DNA of 64,000 bases from positions 185,001-249,000 of the forward strand of contig CAUYUJ010015284.1 in assembly GCA_963575745.1 (NCBI GenBank), given 5' to 3'. This DNA comes from Prorocentrum cordatum. Lineage: Eukaryota; Sar; Dinophyceae; Prorocentrales; Prorocentraceae. The notes under the pieces were generated by a model. It worked only from the letters and a program-made list of their open reading frames with translations, did no database searches and was not told the DNA's origin. Numbering within the stretch: position 1 is the first letter of the stretch; each line of letters begins with the position of its first letter. The position numbers and the translations under genes are program-made. This document shows, one piece after another, positions 54,270 through 64,000 of the stretch.

Positions 54270-55400
54270 GCTCCTCCGCATCGAACTCCCTCCCTCAGAG
54301 GGCCCGTGAGACCCGCGCCAACTTGGGTCGCGCGGCCTGGGCGTGGGGACACCACCTGCCCTCGCCTCTTCCCGCCTCCTCGTCATCCACGTCGCCCCCC
54401 GTTCCTCCTCCTCGCCCCCCTCCTGGCCTTCTCCCCCGACGCCGTCGTCTTCGTCGTCGTCGTCTTGGTCTCGTCCGTCGTCGTTCGCCGTTCGTCGTTC
54501 GTCGTTTGTCTTTCGCCATGCGTCGTTCGTCGTTCGCCGTTCGTTGTTGCCGCTGCCGTCGCCGTCGTCGTCGCCGCTGCCGCCGCCGTTGCCGCCCCGT
54601 CCTGCGGGGCAGCTCGGCCGGGGCGCCTGGACATCAGGCCGGCAGGGAGCTGGAGGCAGGCCCCAGCAGCAACAGCAGGCAACAAGTCTGGGGCGGAAGG
54701 GCTTCTGGCCCTCAAAGCCCGGTCGGGCCCTGGTTCCCGCCCTTGCTAGCGTGGCGAGGAGACCGCCGGCAGCAACCCAGCCCACCAAGGCGCGGCTTCC
54801 GGGGGTCCTGTGCGAGTGGCGCTTCATCAGCTCCGCGCCGGGGGGGCCGCCAGACAAACCCTTCCCTGGGGGGCCCTCAGGCGGGGCGCCCTCCGCCGCG
54901 GCGTCGGGCGACAGCTGGCCTGCCCTCGGCCGCGAGGGAGGGAGGGTCCGCGAGCAGTGCTCGTGAAATCTGAAGGCCGCGCCGCGGGGCCCAGCTGGCT
55001 GGGCGCTCCGAGCGGGGAGCCGCGTTGGGGAGCCGGAAGGGACAGGACAGGAAAGGAAGATGACGGGGGAGGAGGAGGAGGAAGACGGTGGGGAACGAGA
55101 GGAGTGGAGGACATACCATGCAGATGTTGACTGGCCCCTGTGATGCAGTCTTTGGTGGTGGGTGTCCACTGGGTCCTCTGGGCCGTCTCGGGGCTTTCTT
55201 GCGCTGTCTTGTGGCTCTCCTGGCCATCTGGGAGATTTCTTTGAGCCGTCGTAGGATGTGCTTGGGACCCCTTCGGCGGGATGGGGTCACACTGTATGAT
55301 GCATTGGGCAAGCTTGAGGCTTTCGTTTGGCCGTCCTGCGTTGTCTATAGTCTAGATGCCCTCATGGGGATTCCTCAGTGGACCTTAGTGGGCTCTCGAA
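54270..55400. other. GC-rich stretch with CGT triplets, no gene
   Basis: About 54425-54600 is a (CGT)n region. The remainder to 55130 is GC-rich with open frames by composition. About 55130-55300 has CTTGGG/TCTTG motifs like those at the window ends. Confidence 0.55.
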
Positions 55401-55439
55401 GACGTGAAGCTGACCGATCATCGACAAAAGAACGTTGAA

Positions 55440-56060
55440 AGCGAAAAACGTTCAAAAGCCCTGTGGCAACAGTGTGCGTGTGGCTTCTGGAGGGCCTGCT
55501 GGAGAGCGTGTTGGGGGTGTCCAGGAGCCTCTTGGAGGCCTCTTTCGATATATCCAGCGTTTCGCGGGAGCTGTCGGGTTCTTCCATATGCAATGTTGGG
55601 CCATCTTGGCGGCCTTCATGGCATTCCCGGGCCGTCGCGGTAGCCTTGGAGAGCCCTGGACAGCGACAGCAAGGCGCCGCCGGGGGCGCCCATCGGGAGT
55701 GTGCGGGGCCCTTGAAGATTTCAAGAAGGCGCTAGTGATTCTACCGCGCCTCCACGCTCCAGGAGAACATGTCGGGGGCCTGACCCACATTCAGCACGAG
55801 TTTGTATACAGCGGCGACGCCATGACATTCTTCCTTGGAAATCTGCCTGGACAACGCACGAGCCTTGCGTACCTTGAAAACAGATCGGAGGCAGAGAAAG
55901 AGCCCTCTACTCAGGGAGCGAACTGTTTGAGATGGAACTGGGGAGGGCGACGGAAGAGGAGGAGTCCAGGGGCTCCTGGACATGGAGGGCGTCAAGGTGA
56001 AGGCACGAGCTGACGCGGGGAGGCCGAATCGGTCCAGCAGGGAGAGCACCCCGGCGCTCA
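55440..56060. other. Coding-like segment open on both strands, unassigned
   Basis: The plus frame reads LHAPGEHVGGLTHIQHEFVY then SGDAMTFFLGNLPGQR; the opposite strand over the same bases reads KVRKARALSRQISKEECHGV then AAVYKLVLNVGQAPDMFSW (about 55755-55890). Either could be a relic of a gene; I cannot decide the strand and recognise no family. Confidence 0.3.
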
Positions 56061-56244
56061 CAATTGGTGCCGCTGCGGGGGCCCACGGACCGACAGACAG
56101 AGGCCACGACGTCGGAGGTCAGCGGCCTGGCCCGAGGCCTCGGGAGCCCAGGAGCAGCTCTCCGCTCCCGGGCTCAGCCGCGGGGGCACGCATGCCTCGG
56201 CCATCTCTCGAGGGGCGTGCCTGAGGTCGTCCAGGGATGAGGTC

Positions 56245-56445
56245 GAGTACAAGCAGGGCGGGAGGATGAGGAGTGGTGAAGAGGAGGAGAGAGGGATGGA
56301 TGATGAGGAGGAGGAGGAGGTGGACGAGGAGGAAGAGGAGGTGGATGAGGAGGAAGCAGGAAGAGCAGGAGGAGGCAGCAGGAGGAGAGGGAATGAGAAC
56401 AGAGAATATGGAGACAACTAGGCGGAGAGGAGAAGGAGGCTGCGG
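56245..56445. repeat. (GGA)n tract
   Basis: Purine triplet tract with GTG interruptions. Confidence 0.9.
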
Positions 56446-56774
56446 AGAAGGGGTTGGCCTTTTGGCTGTTCCCTAACTGTTTCAGGGTTTCTTCAAGGCT
56501 GCCTGTGAGTTCTTCGAACCTTCGAATTTCCGAAGCGACAGTCGGCCGAGATCTCACGACAGTCCGAGACGACCCCTTGGGTGCTCAACGCAGGAATTGC
56601 ACCGCACACGGGAGCACCCCGTGCCCCAGGTAATAAAGCAGATCCCCCCTTAACATCTGAGTGTTGGTTGTCTCCAGCCAACATACAGTTGGTCGGGGGA
56701 GAGGAGCGGCGAGGCCGATCTTCACTCTCGCTCGGGAAAGTACTACATGAAGCTGGCACCGACTTATGCGGAGT

Positions 56775-57215
56775 AGCAAGAGTATCACGAACGTGTGACA
56801 GGGCGATGGGGTTCTCACCATTTCAGCTTTCCAAAGTCACGCACGCGTTGCAGTGCTATGGGGTTCTCACCATTTCAGCTTCATCCAGTCACGAACGTAT
56901 GGGAGTGCCACGGGATTCTCACCATCGCAGCCCTCCAAGGCACGAGCGTGTTGTAGTACCGCGGGGTTTTCATCATTTCAGCTTTCCCAAACACGAACGT
57001 GTTGCAGGACTATTGGTTTCTCATTACTTCAGCTTCCCAAGTCACGAGCGCGTGGCAGGGCCATGGGATTCTCAGCGTTTCAGCTTTCCCAAGTCACAAA
57101 CGCGTGGCAGGACCATGGGATATTCACCAGTTCAGACTTCCCAAGTCACGAACGTATGGCAGGGCTATGAGGTTGTCACCATTCAAGGTTTCCTAAATTA
57201 CGGGCGTGTGGCGGT
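56775..57215. repeat. 52-bp minisatellite, about 8 units
   Basis: The marker GATTCTCACCATTTCAG (with variants) recurs at about 56811, 56863, 56915, 56966, 57016, 57067, 57118 and 57172, i.e. every 50-54 bases. Each unit also has CACGAACGTGTGGCAGG-like sequence. Confidence 0.92.
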
Positions 57216-57354
57216 GTCATGAGATGTGCATCCGTACACTCCGAAAGATGTTTCGACATTCCGTGCATCCGCAGACTCCGCGCATTCCGTACACCGTACT
57301 TCCGTACACCGCACACCCGCACATACCATTGTGGTCGCAATTTGGGTGTGAAAA

Positions 57355-57660
57355 CTGAAATTTACACCGTTACACCATTACACCACTACGCCATTACACC
57401 ATTTTCAAAACGGTGTACGCGTGCACCACTACACCACTATACCATTACACCAAATTGAAGCAGGCGCTATATCCACACCATTGCACCATTTCACCATTCC
57501 TGGAAATAGGGCAAGGCTTAAATCATTACATCATTACACCATCTGGATGCCCTCTTCGGTCGTTTCCGGGTCCTCTCGGTAATCGCTGCATTGGTGCAGG
57601 GGTGTAATGGTGCAGCGATGGTGTGGCGTAGCAGCGCAAGGGTGTAATGGTGTAGTGGTG
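57355..57660. repeat. TACACCATTACACC minisatellite, forward then inverted
   Basis: Units ACACCATT / ACACCACTA fill about 57360-57545. The reverse complement (GGTGTAATGGTG) occurs at about 57597-57665 and again at 59815-60085, so opposite orientations face each other. Confidence 0.9.
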
Positions 57661-58159
57661 CAATGGTCGCCGAACGCGTTCCCGACCCCCCCCCTAAGGG
57701 TCTTGAGGGGGGTTTTCCAGAGAGCCCTCTTGGAGCCCCCTGCGGCCGCCCCCAGGCTTTCCCATGGGTTGCCAAATGCGTTCCCGAACCCTCCCCCCCT
57801 AAGGATGCTTAAGGGTTTTCCAAAGGGCCCCTCTTGGAGCCGCCCTCTTCGGCTGCCTCAGGCTCTCTCGCTCGTCGTCTACTGTCTTCCCCCTCCCTCG
57901 TCCCTGCTCTTTCTCGTCGTCGTCGTCCTCCGCTGCTGCCGCCGCCGTCGCCAGTGGGGCAGGGGGACGCCAGCTGCACACCTCGCACAGATCCTGGACG
58001 GGCCCGTCCTCGGCCCAGGATCCTCCACTACCCCCTCCCACCTCCTCTTCCTTCTCCCCCTCCACTATTACACAATACGGGTACTACTCTCCCCTGTCCC
58101 CTGACTCTGTCCGGAAAATCTCCGACCCTTTCCGCGCTCTTTTGCTCACATCCCGGATT

Positions 58160-58545
58160 TCTGCGTTATTGTAGTGGCCTTCGGCCAGTGCCGCCGATCC
58201 GGGTCGCTCGGTGTTATTCTCCAGACGCAGACATTATGGGCGCACACTCAAACGCACAAATTTCTCGGGTTACCTTCGAAAGGGCGTAGGAATGCAGTTG
58301 GGTCAATAGAGCCATTTCGCAACAGTGGTTCTATCAACGGCGGCGTGCTTGCAGTGACCGTGGGGACGGGAAATAATAATGACATGAAAATTCCATACAG
58401 GATGCCGATCACTTTGGAAACTCACGATACGTCGTGCACGGAGTCGTGTTACGAAACATGTGGCCTGGACGATGTGGTGCGAGCGGTGGAGGCGAGCCTA
58501 TCGGCGCAAGGACGCCCTCTTGGGGCGTTTTTTGAGCCATCTTAG
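58160..58545 (+). other. Unique sequence with an open frame of unknown nature
   Basis: The frame 58174-58545 encodes RNSGSINGGVLAVTVGTGNN and DTSCTESCYETCGLDDVVRA-like sequence, including a Cys cluster. No family is recognised, no splice structure is evident and the last 40 bases enter the CTTGG-type repeat. Low support for a gene. Confidence 0.2.
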
Positions 58546-58985
58546 GAGCCTGTCAGGGCGTCGTGGGGGCTTCTTGGGGGCTTTCGGAGGCCCTCTTGGA
58601 GGCTCTTGGGGCCTCCTGGGGGCCTCGTGGGCTGGAAGGCTAGATTTTTTCCGCTTTTCGTCCCTCTTTTGGGTCCTCTTGGGGCCGTCTTGGGGGCCTG
58701 TTGGGCCGTCTTGGGCGGCTCTTGGGCCGCCTTGGGGCCCTCTTGGGCCGTCTTGGGACTGTCTGGGGGCCTCCTGGGCCGTCTTCGAGCGGTCTTGGGG
58801 GCCTCTTGGGCCGTCTTGGAGCGTCGGAAAGCCGAAAAAAGCGACAACCCCAAAAACATTGAAAAAACCAATGGGAATCAACGATTTTTGCCTCTGGGGG
58901 CCATCGTGGGAGGCCTCTTGGAGGCCTCTTCAGACGTCGTGGAAGGCTCTTGGGCCGTCTTGGGGCCATCTTGGGCGTGTTCGGG
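58515..58985. repeat. GGCCTCTTGGGGCCGTCTTGG low-complexity region
   Basis: Degenerate 10-20-base units of (G)nCC(T/G)TCTTGG. The same motif family fills about 310-480, 62930-63370 and 63470-63610. All frames stay open on both strands. Confidence 0.85.
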
Positions 58986-59264
58986 CGATCCTTCGGGGTC
59001 TCGGGACTTTCGTAGACCGTCCTCAGAGACTTTTGCGGCCGCGGCCACCCTTCCAGCGCATCCTCGAGATTAGAGCCTTCTGTAAAAGCAGCGCCCCGCA
59101 TCCGCCGGAAACTTGCACCCCCCCCCCCCATCCCCCCTTCCCCGGCAGAGCCACCCCGGCAAACCCCCCAGAGGCTGAGGCTCAGCCTCGAGGCTGTAGC
59201 TGAGACTCCTTGAAACTCACACGCCGGATCGGCGGATTTAATTTCTCTTATGTGTTCGGCGTCT

Positions 59265-59720
59265 CTGGATTGTCACGGAATTCCCCAAAAGCGTTTCCAC
59301 AACCACACCCCCTAAGGACCCTCAGGGGAGAATCCGAAGGGTCATTTTGGCTCGTGGGGCCCTGATCGGCCGTCTCCAACTGGCGTGGGAGTCGCCAAAT
59401 GCGTTTCCACAGAACCCCCCCCTTAAGGATCCTTAGGGGGGGGTCCAAAGTGCCCTCTTGGGGCCCTGTTCGGCCGTCCCCGGGCTTTCAAGGGAGTCGC
59501 CAAATGCATTCTCCCCCCCCCCCCCCCAAGGATCCTTAGAGGAAGATTTTTCGCAGGACCCTCTCGGAGCCTTGTTCGGCCGTCTTCGAGCTTTCAAGGG
59601 AATCGCCAAATACAGATCAACCCCAAGAAAGTTTAGGGGGAGGTTTCCCAAAACCCCTCTTGGAGCCCTGTTCGGCCGTCTCCGAATTGTCATGAGAGTT
59701 GCCAAGGGCGTTTCCGCTCC
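59265..59720. repeat. Tandem ~120-bp units: GTCGCCAAATGCGTTTCC .. CCTTAGGGG .. CTTGGGGCCCTGTTCGGCCGTC
   Basis: Four units start near 59281, 59391, 59490 and 59600 and share GAATTCCCCAAAAGCGTTTCC-like openings, AAGGATCCTTAGGGG and GGAGCCCTGTTCGGCCGTC. Two more related units lie at about 57665-57835 (CGAACGCGTTCCCGACCCCC, AAGGGTCTTGAGGGG). Confidence 0.85.
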
Positions 59721-59811
59721 CTTTCCCCCATATATCGTTGCGGAAACGTGTCGAAGACCACATCTTCGCAATGGAATATCACCCATCGTTGTGCTAGGTT
59801 TCGTGGTGGCA

Positions 59812-60085
59812 TAATGGTATGGTGTAATGGTGTGATGGTGTAAAGCTTACACAGCTCCACATAATGTGTAATGGCGTAAAACGCACGCCTTTTCTCAGAC
59901 GGGTGTAAACCGTACACCGTGTTAAGAATGGTGTAATGGTATAGTGGTGTAGCGCTTACACCCTCTCATCAGACTGGTGTAATGGTGTACTGGTGTAGCG
60001 GCGCGCCCTTTCTACATAATTGCGTCATGGTGTAAGGATGTATGCTTAACACCATTCCAGAGAATGGTGGAATGATGTAAGCTTC
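59812..60085. repeat. GGTGTAATGGTGTA minisatellite (inverted relative to 57.4 kb)
   Basis: Units GGTGTAATGGT(G/A)T(A/G) with CTTACAC spacers. Confidence 0.9.
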
Positions 60086-60294
60086 AGTTCTCAGACCCAG
60101 TGCGCGACCACGCTGGGCGTACATGCCAGCTGCCGGGGATAATGTTTATTATATATACGGCCGTTCTTCAGATGATTCGGAGGTTGGTGGGGAGGTGAGA
60201 GAACCAATTGCTGGCAATTGCGATGGGTGTGATGATGTCGATGCTGGTGGCGTGCCCTCGAATTGGTGACGCGCATGATGATGATCTTGCGCCG

Positions 60295-60960
60295 CGATGT
60301 GATGTCACTATCGATCCCGCTATCGGTCTCACTCGATCGATCTCGCTATCGACCTCACGGCCAGTCTAGGTACCGATGGATCCAGCGATCGATCCCATTA
60401 CCGATCTCACACTGAGTGGCGCTGAGTACGACCGGGACACCATCGGGACATCACCGAACCAAGTTAGTGCTACAGCCTCTGCCACAGTCGATCTCACTAC
60501 CGATCTCCTTTGATCGACCTCATCTACGATCTCACGATCGATCTCACGACGGATCTCACGCAACAGATGTTGCTATCGATCCCACCGTCGATCTCACAAC
60601 CGACCTCATTATCAATATTACGTTCGATCTTACTATGGATCTCACTCGAAAGATCTCACTTTCGATTCCACACTCGATCCTTGAAGCGATCTCACTCGAT
60701 CTCACTATTTCGCTCAGATCGATCCCACTATCGATCTCACTGTCGATCCCGCAATCGTCGCACTATCGAGCTCACAATCGATTGCATTATCGATGCAAGC
60801 TGTCGATGCCACTATCGATTTCACTGCCGCTCGCAAGACCGATGCAACTACCGATTTCACTATCGACCTCGCTATCGATCCAGCCATCGATCTCACTCCC
60901 GATCTCACCACATTTCGGTCGTTATCGATCTCACTGTCGATCTCACTGTCGATCGGAACA
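60295..60960. repeat. 12-bp satellite CGATCTCACTAT
   Basis: About 55 degenerate copies of a 12-base unit (GATCTCACTATC). Since 12 is divisible by 3, frames stay open and read DLTIDLTTDL-like repeats; these are not genes. Confidence 0.93.
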
Positions 60961-61360
60961 CCATCGGGACACCGCGGGACACCAGTGGACACCACACCAC
61001 GGTACACCGCGGTACACCAGTGCTACACCGAGGGACACCACGAGCCACCATCGGAACACCACGGCGGGACACCGCGGGACACCGCGGGACACCATCGGGA
61101 CAACGCGGGATACCACGGCGGCGCACCCCTAGCCACCGCGCGCCCACCAGAGGGCTGGACATTTGCGTCCGAATCGCCTTAGCGACGGCGGCATCATTCC
61201 TCTCGCGCGCCGACGGCGAGACACCGCGGGACACCAGCGGGACACCGCGAGACACCACGACGGTACACCCCCAGCCACGGCACGCCCACCAGAGGGCCGG
61301 CCTTTTGCATCCGATTGGCCCAATCGACGGTGGGATCTTTTCTCTCGCGCGCCCACGCAG
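60955..61360. repeat. GGGACACCGC minisatellite and ~135-bp duplication
   Basis: Units of about 10-11 bases (GGGACACCGC) occur at 60960-61110 and 61220-61260. The segment at about 61110-61215 (CGCCCACCAGAGGGCTGGAC, CTCTCGCGCGCC) is repeated at about 61260-61357 (CGCCCACCAGAGGGCCGGCC, CTCTCGCGCGCC), giving a larger direct duplication. Confidence 0.88.
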
Positions 61361-61654
61361 CATCGCCTTGCCCGCACGCACGACACGAACACGAAACCGA
61401 AACCGATTCACCCGTGGGGGACTCCGTTCCACTGCGACATCGCCCCTCAACCTCCGATCCTCCCAGAACCCCAAACTTCGTTATCCTTGGGGTGTGATTG
61501 TCGGGAGCACGGGGTTATCGTTAATTTCTTTGGTTTGGGCTGTGTTGTACCTCTCACCGTTGCAGTCCTTTGCGCACGATGTAGCCATTGTTTCGCGTAT
61601 CGTTCTTCCTGTGTCTCTGCCCCTCTGGTTGTCAAGCCTGTGTCGTCAGATTGT

Positions 61655-62025
61655 GGAGGGCGCAGCACCCTCCCCCGAGTGTCCCACCTACTACCTCTTG
61701 GACGCCACAAGGAAGGCAAGCAGGTGGTCGAGTTTGCCCAGGTGGAGGAGAACAGCTTCAGCGACTTCATAAAGATGATCGAGGATGGGAGGGAAGGGCT
61801 GGCAGCACCACGACCTCAGAAGCAGGGCGCTACGTACAGTGTCTTGTGTCAGATCCCTCCGCGAGGCTGGCTGGACCTCTCGCGCGGGCGTCCAAAGCAA
61901 TGCTTTGAGACATGTCTTGGATCTGCGGCAGGACCCTGCAACATTAGTTCAAAAAGTGCGTGCATACTGGAAAGGCGCATCCGAAATCAAATGCAGCCTT
62001 TTTTCCGACACCTCCGCACCTCCTG
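61655..62025 (+). pseudogene. Frameshifted coding relic of unknown protein
   Basis: One frame reads APSPECPTYYLLDAT up to about 61710. A frame shifted by one base at ACAAGGAAGG continues GKQVVEFAQVEENSFSDFIK and MIEDGREGLAAPRPQKQGAT. A third frame gives RHVLDLRQDPATLVQKVRAY and WKGASEIKCSLFS with a stop at about 62026-62028. All three are protein-like and consecutive, so this is best read as one coding sequence broken by two indels. No family is recognised. Confidence 0.5.
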
Positions 62026-62199
62026 AATGATGTGGGTTTGTGAACGGTGGTTCGATGTGTGGCTGTTGAAGATGTCCCAGCGCGCATATTTTTTGATTCC
62101 AAACGGAGCCGCGTGCAATTCCGTGCCCTCCGGTCTGGCCTTCACTGGACTGGACTGACTTGAGTTGCAGTGGCCTGAACTGAACAGACTGAACTGGCG

Positions 62200-62860
62200 G
62201 GGCGCGTCTGACAACCGCATCGGCAACAGCAACCGCAACCGCAACCGCAAATGTGCGGCACATTTCACCCCGCCCGCGGGGCACAACCGCAACCGCAACC
62301 AGGGCGACACATTTGAACCCGCCCGCGGGCGCGCGCAACCACTCCCTCAACCGCAACCAGATTTTTAGTCGCTTCGCGTAACCCCACCAGCGCCATGGCA
62401 AGCACCGAATTCCGAGACACTTTGTCCAGTGCACGTGCTCGAGCTCTCAGGACGCCGTCCACCGTCAGCTCCCCCCTTCAGCTTCGCGGCTGCTGTGTGA
62501 GTGGGCCGGCCGGCCTGTGCCTGTTGTAGCTAATTCGCCTAGTTCGCGTCCCGGACTTTGCTCTTGCCGCCTGACCGTCGTTTCGCGGCCGCGACCGAAA
62601 AAGTAACCCCACCAGCTTTGCTGCGCCTGTCTTGCTTTGCCGTTCTCCCACTGCCTAGCCGTGGCCCGGCTAGAGTTTGGACGCCTGTTGACCCGCTTCA
62701 CGAGGCCGTTGACCAAAAATAGCCCCACCAGCTTGTTTGTTTCTTCTCGCTTTCTTTTTTCCGCTGCGCTAATTTAGGCCGCTGCTCATGCGCAATATCC
62801 TGGACGCCGCCCGACCTGTCTTCGCCGCTGTCGCGATCAAAGAAGTAAACCCACCAGCCC
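62200..62860. repeat. AACCGC hexamers and (T/A)AACCCCACCAGC units
   Basis: GCAACCGCAACCGCAACC hexamer runs at about 62225-62255 and 62283-62300, with GCGGCACATTT / GGCGACACATTT after them. The sequence GTAACCCCACCAGC or a close variant occurs at about 62378, 62602, 62720 and 62845, marking irregular units of about 115-230 bases. Confidence 0.75.
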
Positions 62861-62929
62861 ATTCAGAGACGATGCCCAGAGGATTTGCCTCGATCAGGGA
62901 AGTGGGCAGCACACAGAGGAAGGTCCCTC

Positions 62930-63620
62930 TTGAAGCGCTCTTGGGACACTCTTGGGCGCAATTGGGGCCGTATTGGGGCTGTCTGGCCTGTTTTGCGCCT
63001 TGGGGGCCTCGTGGCGGTCCCAGGGGCCTTTTGGAGCGTCTCGGGGGCCTCGGGGAGCCTTTTTCGACCTCTTGGGGGTTTCGTGGGAGCCTCTTGGAGG
63101 CCTCTTGGGCGCCTCTTGGGGCTTCCTCGGCGCCTCACGGGGCCCTCTCGAGGCGCTCTTGGGGGCCTCGGGAGCGTTCTTGGGGCCAAACAGTAGGGGA
63201 GCTTCGATTAGCGCTGACACTCGGGAGCCCCAGCTGTCGCCTCTTGGGGCGTTTTTGTGTAGCGCTCTTGGGCGCGCTTGGGGCCGTACTGGGGCTCTTG
63301 AGCCTCTTTTGGAGCCCTCTCGGAGCCCTCTCGGGCCACCTTGGGGCCATCTTGAGGCCTTTCATGGCCATGGGAAGCGAAAAGGCGAGAAAACAACCCA
63401 CACATTGATATCCTCCAGGTTTTGAAATGAGTTCGGCCTCTCCGTGGCCCCCTTAGGGAGCTTTTTGGCCACTTGGAGCCGTCTTGGAACGGTCTTGGGA
63501 ACTCTTGGAGCATCTTGGGAGCCACCTTGAGGCATCTTGAGGTATCTTGAGCCATTTTGGAACTCACCTTTGGCTCCCCGAGGCGCTCTTAAAGCCATCT
63601 TGGGCCACCTTGACGCTCTG
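62930..63620. repeat. GGCCTCTTGGGG low-complexity region
   Basis: Same family as 58515-58985. A short unique part lies at about 63370-63460. Confidence 0.85.
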
Positions 63621-63774
63621 ACCGCTCGCCGCCCCCCCCGTCAAGGTCCAGGTGGGGGCAGGGGGAGCGGTCAAGACACCCTCCAGATAGCAAGCCGTCC
63701 AGCTCACTCCCACACGCCCCCCCGCACCCGAGCCTCAGCATGTTCAGTGGTCGTCTTTGGATGGGCAGCTACTG

Positions 63775-63990
63775 GGACCCAAAACCGAAACCGTGTACGC
63801 GACGCTGGGGCGATGTGCGCCACGCGTGCCAGGCGCGCCACGCGCGCCGAGCACCCCCAGGCACGCCTGGTGCGCCAGATGCGCCACGTGCTTCCGCATG
63901 CGCGCGATGTGCCGCATACACCAGCCGCGCCAGGTGCGTCACGTTCGGGGCACGCGCAGAGTGTGCCAGGTGCGCCTGCGCACGTGACAA
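63775..63990. repeat. GTGCGCCAG-type 9-12-bp repeats
   Basis: Degenerate units such as GCGCCACGCG and TGCGCCAGATGC repeated to the end of the window. Confidence 0.8.
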
Positions 63991-64000
63991 CACACATCGG

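Noticed and set aside
53573-54973. 466-codon Asp-rich frame followed by GC-rich part
   Set aside because: The first half is the GAT array; the second half has no domain and other frames are equally open.
59341-59362. Second possible spliced-leader relic (contains CATTTTGGCTC)
   Set aside because: Only about 11 bases match and the position is inside a CTTGGGG-rich repeat unit, so chance is likely.
60416-61772. Long frames with DLTIDLT repeats
   Set aside because: They come from the 12-bp satellite, whose length is a multiple of three.
1-64000. CRISPR arrays, rRNA, tRNA and bacterial promoters or terminators
   Set aside because: None seen by eye; repeats lack regular spacers and the genome is eukaryotic. 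A tRNAscan or Rfam search would be needed to exclude small RNA genes.

Overview
The window reads as nuclear DNA of a dinoflagellate. It is GC-rich, gene-poor and repeat-dense. It carries decayed copies of several retroelement types, coding segments that look like exons bounded by polypyrimidine/AG and GT-type sites, and a 22-nt sequence at 12418-12439 that matches the dinoflagellate trans-splicing leader at 19 positions. No bacterial gene organisation, operon or Shine-Dalgarno logic is present. The genus cannot be fixed from the sequence.

Layout. 1-850: low-complexity CTTGG-type repeats. 0.85-5.8 kb: a full-length but frameshifted LINE (ORF1, endonuclease, reverse transcriptase, C-terminal Cys motif). 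5.8-12.3 kb: purine/pyrimidine tracts, minisatellites, hairpins and a small foldback structure. 12.4-15.9 kb: spliced-leader relic, a coiled-coil ORF1/gag-like frame and an integrase-core fragment. 16.3-21.8 kb: a composite array of heptamer, CTC/GAG and then about 4.8 kb of ACT triplets. 22.2-24.7 kb: a second LINE with RT and RNase H-like remnants. 27.3-31.2 kb: the best gene of the window, a polycystin (PKD2-like) cation channel with candidate downstream exons. 31.6-43.1 kb: nested repeat families (a ~0.5-kb dispersed repeat, GC-palindrome-bearing units, a 90-bp satellite in both orientations, GAT and GTC arrays). 45.7-47.1 kb: an inactivated tyrosine recombinase. 47.9-53.1 kb: candidate exons of an EF-hand protein; the first intron contains a 1.27-kb tandem duplication and the second a 5'-truncated LINE. 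53.2-64 kb: GGA/GAT arrays, a 52-bp minisatellite, short tandem arrays and one frameshifted coding relic at 61.6-62.0 kb.

Functionally, only the polycystin channel (probably ciliary or membrane Ca2+/cation conductance) and the EF-hand exons look like host genes. Everything else is mobile-element debris and tandem repeats. Most long open frames are low-complexity artefacts of triplet repeats and are not annotated as genes.
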